From Sulfurovum sp. (GTDB lineage Bacteria > Campylobacterota > Campylobacteria > Campylobacterales > Sulfurovaceae): DNA of 5,345 nucleotides. Position 1 is the stretch's first letter, and every line of letters starts with the position of its first letter. The stretch lies in NCBI GenBank assembly GCA_021159425.1, contig JAGGRU010000220.1:1-5345 (forward strand), given 5' to 3'. This document shows, piece after piece, positions 1 to 5,345 of this stretch. The position numbers and the translations under genes were made by a program. The notes under the pieces are model-generated. The model ran no database searches and was not told where the DNA came from. It worked only from the letters and a program-made list of their open reading frames with translations.

Positions 1-21
1 CTTACCATCTAGTTTTTCCAT
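1..21 (-). CDS. 5' end of a gene, possibly folD (methylenetetrahydrofolate dehydrogenase/cyclohydrolase)
   Basis: Only the first seven codons are inside the window, reading MEKLDGK on the minus strand. The start at 19-21 is supported by a strong Shine-Dalgarno sequence (GGAGG, minus strand 30-26) four bases before the ATG. FolD proteins of Campylobacterota commonly begin with Met, one or two residues, then LDGK, so FolD, the cytosolic dehydrogenase/cyclohydrolase of one-carbon folate metabolism, is a reasonable guess. Seven residues cannot prove it. The real gene start is well supported and the identity is weak; the sequence left of the window would settle it. Confidence 0.4.
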
Positions 22-40
22 CTTTCCTCCACACATATCC

Positions 41-71
41 TTGATAAAAATTTAATTTTTTCTGCTATAAT
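41..71 (+). promoter_or_regulatory. strong sigma-70-type promoter facing right
   Basis: The -10 box TATAAT (66-71) is a perfect consensus match and is preceded by TGC (63-65), an extended -10. TTGATA (41-46) matches the -35 consensus at five of six positions, with a 19-base spacer that is longer than ideal. Transcription would start near 78. No intact plus-strand gene follows, so the transcript would be a non-coding RNA, or antisense to the gene remnants and possibly to the ATPase gene. The same AT-rich stretch read on the minus strand offers TTGCAG (97-92) and TATTAT (72-67) as a weaker promoter for the gene at the left edge, so the region may fire both ways. Confidence 0.5.
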
Positions 72-166
72 ACAACTCTTACGGTGAGTCCCTGCAAGCA
101 CACTTACCTTGTTCGGTAGCCGATAGTGACTAACCAATTGGTTTATCCTACACTTGGTTGCCAATC
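72..166. other. intergenic stretch with small inverted repeats; candidate leader or small RNA
   Basis: No convincing protein gene lies here. On the plus strand, GGTGAGT (83-89) can pair with ACTTACC (102-108) around a 12-base loop, including one G-U pair, and TCGG (112-115 region) can pair with CCGA three bases later. A 12-bp perfect palindrome, AACCAATTGGTT, lies at 132-143. With the strong promoter just to the left, this could be the 5' part of a small RNA. Read on the minus strand, it would be leader of the gene at the left edge. It does not match the tRNA, SRP RNA, 6S or tmRNA signatures I know. Confidence 0.25.
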
Positions 167-372
167 TCATAAACTACTTTTCAACCTTTCTATTTTTTCA
201 TTCAACTCTTTGACTTGCATATTAAGTCTCACCTTGGCATTGAACTGTGACTCTTTTTTGATCGTGCTTCGTAAAGAGAGCATCTGTTCTTTTAGTTTGT
301 TTATTTTATCTACAATTGGCTTCTTTTGTGATGTATCTTCTGTAGAAAATTTTCAAACGAAAGACGATTCAC
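167..372 (-). pseudogene. remnant of the C-terminus of a DUF4391-family protein, frameshifted
   Basis: Two overlapping minus-strand frames make up one decayed tail. The first (372-310) reads RLSFENFLQKI and then runs into a stop. The second (about 340 down to a TGA at 169-167) reads about 57 residues of a charged coiled coil with the segment KKESQFNAKVRLNMQVKEL. As I recall the family, DUF4391 proteins end with a YENF(V/L)RQI-type motif, a short linker and a coiled coil containing KEKQFNRKVELN followed by LKKL repeats, which fits both pieces in order. A one-base frameshift between them and the lack of any ATG, GTG or TTG start in the second frame before an internal Met argue against a working gene. 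Everything before the YENF-like motif is missing. DUF4391 proteins are usually encoded beside an SNF2-type helicase and a DNA methyltransferase. The family match is from memory and was not searched. Confidence 0.6.
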
Positions 373-374
373 TT

Positions 375-437
375 TTATGACTTTTTTAAAGTGTCACCTA
401 CTAATCCGTTTTGTTTATTGTCTAAAATCATCTTCAT
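375..437 (-). pseudogene. N-terminal remnant of a PLD/SNF2-type helicase gene
   Basis: A minus-strand ATG at 437 (or 431) opens a 20-codon frame containing MILDNKQNGLVGDTLKKS and then TAA (377-375). Large bacterial helicases with an N-terminal phospholipase D-like domain typically begin with a (I/V)xDN(K/R)...VG(D/E).L+ segment, followed by a conserved stretch like KLSIxSAYFTIYA, which is absent here. The start lies only seven bases after the ATPase stop, with GGGG at 441-438 as a possible ribosome site, so this was probably the next gene in the ATPase operon. It is now cut off and runs straight into the DUF4391-like remnant. It might instead be a real 20-residue peptide, but the adjoining second remnant makes a deletion scar more likely. 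Confidence 0.5.
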
Positions 438-444
438 CCCCAAT

Positions 445-1635
445 TTAATACATAAATCCAAATAACCACATAGGTATCTTGTTGCCACTGCCAATTTCCA
501 CATTATCAGACACAACAAATGAATGTTTTATATCTTTTATCTGTTTAAACGATTTCTTTTTGCCACCCACTTCTAGCAGATATTTGTCATCTACCAGTAA
601 ATCACCTTTTTTAGCAACTTCAAGTTGATGTCTGCTTTGCAGCATACTTGTTACAAACACTTCCCTTAAAGTCCCAATGTTACTTTGTGAACAATAGGCA
701 TAGTGCAAATTTGTGTTGTTGAGATATATTTTATCCGGTTTGACAAAGATGTTGTCACCTTTTGTTTTTGATTTGATTGTGTTAAATATTTTTGCTCTAT
801 TCAAATATTCCAAAAATCTATAAAGACCTTTGTAGTTGTCTTTCATGTCCATTTTTACCAAAAGCTCTTTTATATTTGGGGTATAGGGGTGAGATTCACA
901 AAGTAAGCGAACCAACTTTTTCAAATTTTGTACACTGTCATACTCTATAGGAAAAATAGAAGGAATATCAACTTCTATCACAGTATTGATCGTTTGGTTC
1001 AGTTTAATGAGATAGTCCTCTTTATCTTCAAAATAAAAAGGGTAATATCCCATTTTAAGATACTCTCTAAAAAGTAATGTAAGATTGAACTTTTTGAGTA
1101 ATTCATAAGCTATATCGACATGGTTTTCCAATATCTCTTCCAAAGTAAATGACGGGAGAGTAATCTCTTTACTTAACTCTATAAACTCTCTAAAACTCAA
1201 TCCATCTACTTGATATACGATTGCTCTTCTGCTCAGATCGGCTTTTGCATTATCTAGTTTTAAAGCACTGCTCCCACTAAATATGACTTTGAGATCTAAA
1301 ATATCGTATATCTTTTTGAGTTCTATTTCAAAATGTTTGTACTTATGGATCTCGTCTATGATCAGAACTTCACCCTCCTCCTTATAGAAAGCATTTGCAA
1401 CTTCAAAAAGTGACGGGATGGTAATGGTATCTGCACTGATGTAGAGTTTTTTACTGAAAGGAAGATCCAACGCTTTAAGGTATTGGATGAGATAAGTAGT
1501 TTTTCCCACTCCTCTGGCTCCGATAATACCTACTAACTTTTTATCAAGATTTAACGTTTTGTGAAAATATCTTTTGTATGTAAAGTTATTTTTTGTAAAA
1601 ATAATTCGCTGATAATCTCTTAATTCATCTAACAT
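445..1635 (-). CDS. AAA-family ATPase, AAA_14/DUF4143 class
   Basis: This 396-residue protein has the length and layout of the AAA_14 plus DUF4143 ATPases. The Walker A motif is GARGVGKT (39-46), the Walker B motif is VLIIDEIH (90-97), and a sensor-1-like segment VIFSGSSA lies at 117-124. It is followed by the SRRAIVYQVDGLSFREF segment (135-151) typical of the class. EYLKMGYYPF (191-200) marks the start of the DUF4143 part. The C-terminus has DDKYLLEVGGKKKSFKQI (349-366), a D...ExGGK pattern recalling a decayed PD-(D/E)XK nuclease fold. No membrane segment is evident. The start has a good ribosome site (AAGGA, minus strand 1646-1642, six-base spacer). The cellular role of this class is not well defined; members are common in accessory regions. 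Its stop is followed within seven bases by the helicase remnant, and a ribbon-helix-helix-like gene lies 99 bases upstream on the same strand. No frameshift or missing motif is seen, so it is probably functional. Confidence 0.88.
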   Translation of the reverse strand: MLDELRDYQRIIFTKNNFTYKRYFHKTLNLDKKLVGIIGARGVGKTTYLIQYLKALDLPFSKKLYISADTITIPSLFEVANAFYKEEGEVLIIDEIHKYKHFEIELKKIYDILDLKVIFSGSSALKLDNAKADLSRRAIVYQVDGLSFREFIELSKEITLPSFTLEEILENHVDIAYELLKKFNLTLLFREYLKMGYYPFYFEDKEDYLIKLNQTINTVIEVDIPSIFPIEYDSVQNLKKLVRLLCESHPYTPNIKELLVKMDMKDNYKGLYRFLEYLNRAKIFNTIKSKTKGDNIFVKPDKIYLNNTNLHYAYCSQSNIGTLREVFVTSMLQSRHQLEVAKKGDLLVDDKYLLEVGGKKKSFKQIKDIKHSFVVSDNVEIGSGNKIPMWLFGFMY

Positions 1636-1657
1636 AACGTATCCTTGAATTTTTATT

Positions 1658-1686
1658 ATTTTATCATTATTAGACTTTCATATCTA
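1658..1686 (-). promoter_or_regulatory. probable promoter of the ATPase gene
   Basis: On the minus strand, TGA followed by TAAAAT (1666-1658) forms an extended -10, with TAGATA (1686-1681; four of six consensus positions) 17 bases upstream as a weak -35. Transcription would begin near 1651, leaving a short leader that contains the ribosome site of the ATPase gene. Spacing of all parts is consistent, but the surrounding DNA is very AT-rich, so chance matches are easy. Confidence 0.4.
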
Positions 1687-1704
1687 TTTTTTAGTATATA
1701 AACT

Positions 1705-1716
1705 GTATTTAAATAC
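1705..1716. promoter_or_regulatory. 12-bp perfect palindrome, possible operator
   Basis: GTATTTAAATAC is perfectly self-complementary. It lies in the 99-base gap between the ribbon-helix-helix-like gene and the ATPase gene, about 20 bases upstream of the predicted ATPase -35. A weaker second promoter (minus strand TTGTGA at 1727-1722 and TATATA-like boxes near 1702-1697) would place it between the -35 and -10. Ribbon-helix-helix proteins often bind short palindromes at their own locus. AT-rich palindromes of this size also arise by chance. Confidence 0.25.
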
Positions 1717-1734
1717 CTAATTCACAATTTAACA

Positions 1735-1953
1735 TTAATCTAACTCCACATCATCCCAAAACTCATTATAGTCAAGGTTTGTCATAGCATTTTCATCATC
1801 CTGATTCTTCTCTAAAAGTTTTTCCTGTTCACTTTGAAAGTACTGTTCCAATGCCTCTTCAAGCATCGTATTGATATCTTTTTTGAGTATCTCTGAAAAG
1901 GCCTGTAAGTTTTCTACTGTGGTTTCTTTAAATTCTATTCTAATATTATTCAT
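1735..1953 (-). CDS. small ribbon-helix-helix-like protein, antitoxin- or repressor-like
   Basis: The 72 residues fit a ribbon-helix-helix DNA-binding fold. A short strand (NIRIEFKE, 3-10) is followed by helix A (about 11-25, VENLQAFSEILKK), a tight turn (DIN) and helix B (about 28-45, with LEEALEQYFQ). A charged linker follows, then the acidic, aromatic tail LDYNEFWDDVELD (60-72), like the partner-binding tail of antitoxins. No toxin gene of the usual size is next to it: downstream on the same strand is the ATPase, 99 bases away, and upstream is the divergent thioredoxin. It may be an orphan antitoxin, a regulator of the ATPase gene, or the ATPase may be its partner. No good ribosome site precedes the ATG. 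A predicted promoter ends so close to the start that the mRNA may be leaderless. The fold call is from pattern only. Confidence 0.72.
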   Translation of the reverse strand: MNNIRIEFKETTVENLQAFSEILKKDINTMLEEALEQYFQSEQEKLLEKNQDDENAMTNLDYNEFWDDVELD

Positions 1954-1959
1954 GAGAGT

Positions 1960-1968
1960 ATTTTAACA
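1960..1968 (-). promoter_or_regulatory. extended -10 promoter for the ribbon-helix-helix-like gene
   Basis: TGT followed by TAAAAT on the minus strand (1968-1960) forms an extended -10. A start six or seven bases further on would fall at or next to the A of the ATG at 1953, giving a leaderless transcript, in agreement with the absent Shine-Dalgarno sequence. No clear -35 is seen. The site lies in the 37-base gap shared with the divergent thioredoxin gene, so the two promoters must overlap. Confidence 0.35.
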
Positions 1969-1990
1969 TAAAAAAGGCTACACTAAGCGT

Positions 1991-2344
1991 ATGGAAATTA
2001 CAGATAAAAATTATGAAAAGATCATCAAAAACAATGAAAAACCCGTCTTTATAGACTTTTACTCTCCCACCTGCGGACCTTGTCAAATGCTTATGGAACT
2101 CATGGAAAATGGTTTAGAGAAGTATGGAGAAGAGAATAACATCGTAGTAGCCAAATGTGATGTATCAAGAAACCCAAAACTGGCAGAGGCATTTAAAGTT
2201 CAATCTGTCCCCTTTACCATTGCAGTCATGCCGGACGGTAAACTCAAGTACCCGGAGCTTGGGCTCAAGGACAATGCCTATTACTTTGGGATCATAGATA
2301 AATTGGCAGGAAAAGGCTCATTCTTCTCTAAACTCTTTGGATAA
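1991..2344 (+). CDS. thioredoxin-fold protein with a CGPC active site
   Basis: The protein has 117 residues, slightly longer than classical thioredoxin (about 105-110). FIDFYSPTCGPC (20-31) carries the redox-active pair C28 and C31 and the buried aspartate D22, and the cis-proline is P74 in QSVPFTI. It would reduce disulfides of cytoplasmic proteins or act as a specialised thioredoxin; there is no signal peptide. The residue before CGPC is Thr, where classical thioredoxins have Trp, and the protein ends with a short basic and aromatic tail (GSFFSKLFG, 109-117). Another cysteine is at C56. The only ribosome-site candidate (AAGG, 1974-1977) is 13 bases from the ATG, which is distant. Another start is unlikely because the first residues belong to the fold. 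The gene stands alone on its strand, divergent from the ribbon-helix-helix-like gene and convergent with moxR. Confidence 0.9.
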   Translation: MEITDKNYEKIIKNNEKPVFIDFYSPTCGPCQMLMELMENGLEKYGEENNIVVAKCDVSRNPKLAEAFKVQSVPFTIAVMPDGKLKYPELGLKDNAYYFGIIDKLAGKGSFFSKLFG

Positions 2345-2345
2345 T

Positions 2346-2410
2346 ACAGGAACCTTAAACTCGTTTAAGGCAAATTAAATTTGGGGCTCAAACGAGTTTA
2401 AGGTTCCTGT
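2346..2410. terminator. perfect 21-bp inverted repeat between convergent genes, probable bidirectional terminator
   Basis: The left arm (2346-2366) and the right arm (2390-2410) are exact reverse complements over 21 bases, with a 23-base loop. It starts two bases after the thioredoxin stop and lies nine bases past the moxR stop on the other strand, the expected place for a shared terminator. The following T tract is short in both directions (TTT at 2410-2412 on the plus strand), so it may act by blocking or by protecting the 3' ends. CCTTAAA (2353-2359) can also pair with TTTAAGG (2364-2370) inside the left arm, giving a competing small hairpin. Confidence 0.7.
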
Positions 2411-2419
2411 TTGAGATTC

Positions 2420-3397
2420 TTAATGTCTTACTGACTCCGGTAGTGGAACCGCCTTAACTATGATATCGATAATTGCATCATTCTGTATACCGGAGAAACG
2501 AGTGTGTTCACTCCTAATGATACGATGTCGAAAAACATCATGGATGACAGAATGCACATCCTGAACCGCCACTTCATTCCTCCCCTTCATCCATGCATGA
2601 ACCTGTGCACATTGAGTCAATGCAAGAGAACCTCTTGGACTTACACCCACATCGATCATGACATCTAACTGTTTAGAGTAACGCATAGGATAACGTGTGG
2701 AAAATACAAGCTCAACAATATATTTTCCAAGCTCTTCACTTATCTTCACTTTGCCAACCTCATCACGCGCTGCGAATATCATCTCTTGAGATATTGTCTC
2801 TTTTTGTACTTTTTGATGATGTTTCTCATTTTGTACCATTTGGATCATTCTATATTCTGAATCCATGTTGACATAATCGATCTTTACATGCATGAAAAAA
2901 CGGTCTTTCTGTGCTTCAGACAAAGGGAATGTCCCCTCTTGTTCTATAGGGTTTTGAGTCGCAAGAACAATAAACAGTTTAGGCAGCTTCAAGGTCTGTC
3001 CTGCTATGGTTACCTGATGTTCCTCCATCGCTTCAAGCATGGCAGACTGTACCATGGAAGGGGCTCTGTTAATTTCATCGGCTAAAATGATATTTCCAAA
3101 TATAGGACCTTTATGAAGACGATATGTCTTTTTTCCTTCCACTTCATAAATACGTTCTGACCCCATTACATCTGAAGGTTTCAAGTCCGGAGTGAACTGT
3201 ATACGTGAAAATGTCGCATCAATTGCATCAGCCATAGAACGTACCGCCCTGGTCTTGGCAAGCCCGGGTAAACCTTCTACAAGCATATTTCCGTCTGCAA
3301 GCAATCCCATGATAAAACGATTCACAATATGTTTCTGACCTATAATAGCCTCATTCATTCTATCTGATAATATTTTAATTGATTCTCTAGGTGTCAT
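2420..3397 (-). CDS. MoxR-family AAA+ ATPase
   Basis: This 325-residue protein is of normal MoxR length, with the motifs in order: Walker A GLPGLAKT (42-49), Walker B NIILADEINRAP (102-113, acidic pair D107/E108), sensor 1 LATQNP (145-150), the family stretch EGTFPLSEAQKDRF (154-167) and sensor 2 VGVSPRGSLAL (250-260, R255). MoxR ATPases are cytoplasmic hexameric chaperone-like machines that help mature or insert partner proteins, often von Willebrand domain proteins. The ATG has a well-placed ribosome site (AAAGG, minus strand 3408-3404, six-base spacer), sitting in the 15-base gap after the TRAP permease gene, so the two are almost certainly cotranscribed. No DUF58 or von Willebrand gene follows; the operon ends here at the inverted repeat. 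The substrate is unknown. A link to the TRAP permease is suggested only by the gene order. Confidence 0.93.
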   Translation of the reverse strand: MTPRESIKILSDRMNEAIIGQKHIVNRFIMGLLADGNMLVEGLPGLAKTRAVRSMADAIDATFSRIQFTPDLKPSDVMGSERIYEVEGKKTYRLHKGPIFGNIILADEINRAPSMVQSAMLEAMEEHQVTIAGQTLKLPKLFIVLATQNPIEQEGTFPLSEAQKDRFFMHVKIDYVNMDSEYRMIQMVQNEKHHQKVQKETISQEMIFAARDEVGKVKISEELGKYIVELVFSTRYPMRYSKQLDVMIDVGVSPRGSLALTQCAQVHAWMKGRNEVAVQDVHSVIHDVFRHRIIRSEHTRFSGIQNDAIIDIIVKAVPLPESVRH

Positions 3398-3412
3398 TTT
3401 TGACCTTTATAT

Positions 3413-5293
3413 TTATTTTCCGAACAGATATATCATTTCGGGGAACAGTACAATGATCCCCAGTGCCAACACTTGCAACAGGATAAACGGTATGACCCCT
3501 TTATATATGGCTCCTGTACTCACCTTGTCTCCTGCTGCTCCTTTGAGGTAAAAGAGTGCAAATCCAAAGGGTGGCGTGAGAAATGAAGCTTGAAGGTTCA
3601 TCGCTATGAGTATGGCAAACCAGATAGGGTCTATGCCGAATGATGCAACGATCGGTACCAAAATAGGCACAACCACAAATGCGATCTCAATGAAGTCAAT
3701 AAAGAAGCCTAGCAGGAAGATCACCAGCATCGCTATAAGAATGAAGGTCCATTTGTCTTCCATATCTCCTGTAAAGAATTCAAGTGCCATATCTCCACCA
3801 CCCAATTCATTGAAAACAAGTGAAAATGCTGTAGCTCCGATGAGTATCATAAAGATCATCGCTGTGAGTTTTACTGTCTCTATACTGGCATAACGTACAA
3901 GCTCGAAAGAGAAAGCACCATTAAATACTGCCAAGACCATGGCACCCAGTACCCCGATCGCTGCAGATTCAGTAGGAGAAGCAATTCCCGCAAAGATAGA
4001 CCCAAGTACTGCACCTATGAGTAAAAGTGGCGGGAGGATAGCTTTAAGCGCTTTCTTGACCACATCTCCATAAGGTTCATCTGACACGATAGCAGGTGCC
4101 ACTTCTTTGTTAAAATATGAGATCAGTAAAATGTAGAGTATATAAAGGACAATAAGCAGCAATCCGGGTACTACAGCTGCTCTGAACAAGTCCCCCACAG
4201 AAAGGTGCATCTGATCACCAAGAATGATAAGTACAATAGAAGGTGGGATCAGTTGTCCCAAAGTACCACTCGCAGCAATACTCCCGGATGCCAAGCCCGG
4301 ACTGTACTTATGTTTGAGCATTAAAGGCAAAGCAATAAGGCTCATCATCACTACAGAAGCACCGACAATACCTGTACTTGCAGCAAGTATCGCTCCAACA
4401 AGTACAACAGAGATAGCCAACCCACCTCTTACCTTCCCAAAAAGCTGACCCATGGAAATAAGCAGTTTTTCTGCCATTTTGGACTTTTCAAGTATCAGTC
4501 CCATAAAAATGAAAAGCGGGATCGCCATAAGCGTCATATTCCCCATGATCCCATACGTTCTGTACGGAAGCATTTCAAATACACCCAGACCTACTTCATC
4601 CGCTATGAGAGCAAAGAACAGTGCCACTCCTGCAAATACAAAGGCAACTTGAAAACCTGATAAAAGCAGAACTAAAGCCATAGCGAACATCAAAAACACT
4701 GGTTCAAACCAAAACTCAAGTCTGTTATACCAAGCCACATAGACCAAAGTACCTAAAAGCAACACTATCCTAAGTGTACGCCATAACACGATCTTTTTTT
4801 CTATGCGGTGATATGCCTTCAGTATCTCGCTCAGTGCCTGAAGTATGAGCAGAACAAAAGCAAATACCAGCATGGCTTTAATGATCCAACGGTTACTCAA
4901 TCCCCCCGGGTCAGAAGAGATCTCATGTTGCAGGTAACTCTGCAAGGTCATATCTAGTGCATCATTTAAGAAGATCAGAGAAAAAGGAATGACCAGCAGA
5001 AGCATGGAGAGTATTTGGACTGTAGCTTTTGTATCTGGACTGTAACGTTCAAAAAAGATGTCCACTCTTACGTGTTTGTCATGTTTAAGGGCATAACTCA
5101 AACCAAGCAAAAAGATCACATCAAAAAGATGCCACTCTATCTCCTGTAAAGCAATGGAACCAGCAGAAAACAGATAACGCATCCCTGCATCATAAGAAAC
5201 AAGAAGTGAAAGGATCACCACTAAAATAGCTGCCAGATAGCCGGCATATTTACTAACGTTGTCTAAATAGTAACTTATTTGAACCTGTTTCAT
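3413..5293 (-). CDS. TRAP transporter fused permease (DctQ-DctM fusion)
   Basis: This 626-residue membrane protein joins both integral subunits of a tripartite ATP-independent periplasmic transporter. Residues 1 to about 165 are the small DctQ-like part, with about four membrane segments (near 18-36, 54-70, 92-110 and 137-157) and the conserved EIEWHLFDVIFLLGLSYAL (51-69) and HVRVDIF (74-80). A linking segment near 173-190 precedes the large DctM-like part (about 195-626), which has ASGSIAASGTLGQLIPPSI (335-353), GIASPTESAAIGVLGA (436-451) and NLQASFLTPPFGFALFYLKG (566-585). The length matches fused permeases such as SiaQM. It would import an acidic organic solute using a sodium or proton gradient and a periplasmic binding protein. 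The substrate cannot be read from the permease. It starts one base after the stop of the preceding gene (TAAAATG), implying translational coupling, and has no strong ribosome site of its own; moxR follows 15 bases downstream. Confidence 0.94.
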   Translation of the reverse strand: MKQVQISYYLDNVSKYAGYLAAILVVILSLLVSYDAGMRYLFSAGSIALQEIEWHLFDVIFLLGLSYALKHDKHVRVDIFFERYSPDTKATVQILSMLLLVIPFSLIFLNDALDMTLQSYLQHEISSDPGGLSNRWIIKAMLVFAFVLLILQALSEILKAYHRIEKKIVLWRTLRIVLLLGTLVYVAWYNRLEFWFEPVFLMFAMALVLLLSGFQVAFVFAGVALFFALIADEVGLGVFEMLPYRTYGIMGNMTLMAIPLFIFMGLILEKSKMAEKLLISMGQLFGKVRGGLAISVVLVGAILAASTGIVGASVVMMSLIALPLMLKHKYSPGLASGSIAASGTLGQLIPPSIVLIILGDQMHLSVGDLFRAAVVPGLLLIVLYILYILLISYFNKEVAPAIVSDEPYGDVVKKALKAILPPLLLIGAVLGSIFAGIASPTESAAIGVLGAMVLAVFNGAFSFELVRYASIETVKLTAMIFMILIGATAFSLVFNELGGGDMALEFFTGDMEDKWTFILIAMLVIFLLGFFIDFIEIAFVVVPILVPIVASFGIDPIWFAILIAMNLQASFLTPPFGFALFYLKGAAGDKVSTGAIYKGVIPFILLQVLALGIIVLFPEMIYLFGK

Positions 5294-5294
5294 T

Positions 5295-5345
5295 TTAGCC
5301 CAAAAGATCTTTAGAGCTCTGTACCGGGTCTTTCCCTTTTTCTAT
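5295..5345 (-). CDS. 3' end of an upstream gene, probably the TRAP periplasmic binding subunit (DctP-like)
   Basis: An open minus-strand frame enters at the window edge and ends at TAA (5297-5295), giving the last 16 residues, IEKGKDPVQSSKDLLG. The stop is one base from the permease ATG, so the gene is the previous member of the operon. Operons of fused TRAP permeases usually carry the extracytoplasmic binding protein directly upstream, and a lysine-rich helical tail suits that family. The residues themselves do not identify it, so the product is an inference from position. Confidence 0.45.
   Translation of the reverse strand: MEKGKDPVQSSKDLLG

Noticed and set aside
72..166. known structured RNA (tRNA, SRP RNA, 6S, tmRNA or a riboswitch)
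   Set aside because: No cloverleaf, SRP loop or other recognised core sequence could be found; only small unassigned hairpins are present.
9..170. 53-codon minus-strand open frame overlapping the left-edge gene start
   Set aside because: It has no recognisable features, its composition looks random, and it overlaps the well-marked start and ribosome site of the gene at 21.
126..380. 84-codon plus-strand open frame
   Set aside because: It is the complement of the coiled-coil remnant, has no ribosome site, and its Ser/Leu/Phe-rich product looks like the antisense of a Lys/Glu-rich helix.
2888..3085. plus-strand open frame inside moxR
   Set aside because: It is a shadow of the moxR coding sequence, with no ribosome site and no plausible product.
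3606..4652. three plus-strand open frames inside the TRAP permease gene
   Set aside because: They are antisense shadows caused by the low number of stops opposite a long hydrophobic coding region.
1..5345. CRISPR array, insertion sequence or prophage attachment site
   Set aside because: No regularly spaced repeats, transposase motifs or flanking direct repeats were seen by eye on either strand.

Overview
The window looks like chromosomal DNA of a Campylobacterota (epsilonproteobacterial) organism, possibly of the Sulfurovum/Sulfurimonas type. The grounds are the AT-rich, tightly packed genes, the style of the proteins and promoters that rely on their -10 element. This is a judgement from the sequence alone; no database was searched.

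Left part (1 to about 1980). This looks like a small accessory islet, visibly more AT-rich than the right part. At the left edge are the first seven codons of a minus-strand gene, possibly folD, behind a strong ribosome binding site. A near-consensus plus-strand promoter (41-71) points away from it into a stretch with no intact gene. Within that stretch (167-437, minus strand) are two gene remnants. One is a 20-residue N-terminus like those of PLD/SNF2-type helicases, ended by a stop. The other is a frameshifted C-terminal coiled coil like that of DUF4391 proteins. To my knowledge these two families sit next to each other in this order in restriction/defence-type cassettes, so I read 167-437 as the scar of a deleted cassette. 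Directly upstream on the same strand is an intact AAA ATPase of the DUF4143 class. Upstream of that is a 72-residue ribbon-helix-helix-like protein with an acidic tail, resembling an antitoxin without its toxin.

Middle (about 1954-2412). A divergent thioredoxin-like gene on the plus strand ends two bases before a perfect 21-bp inverted repeat. This repeat also lies just after the end of the minus-strand moxR gene, so it probably separates the two convergent genes.

Right part (2420-5345, minus strand). The tail of an upstream gene (probably the TRAP periplasmic binding protein), a fused DctQM-type TRAP permease and a MoxR AAA+ ATPase follow with gaps of 1 and 15 bases, and so form an operon. 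The permease would take up an organic acid using an ion gradient. MoxR is a chaperone-like ATPase whose usual DUF58 and von Willebrand partners are not seen downstream, which makes its place after a TRAP permease unusual.
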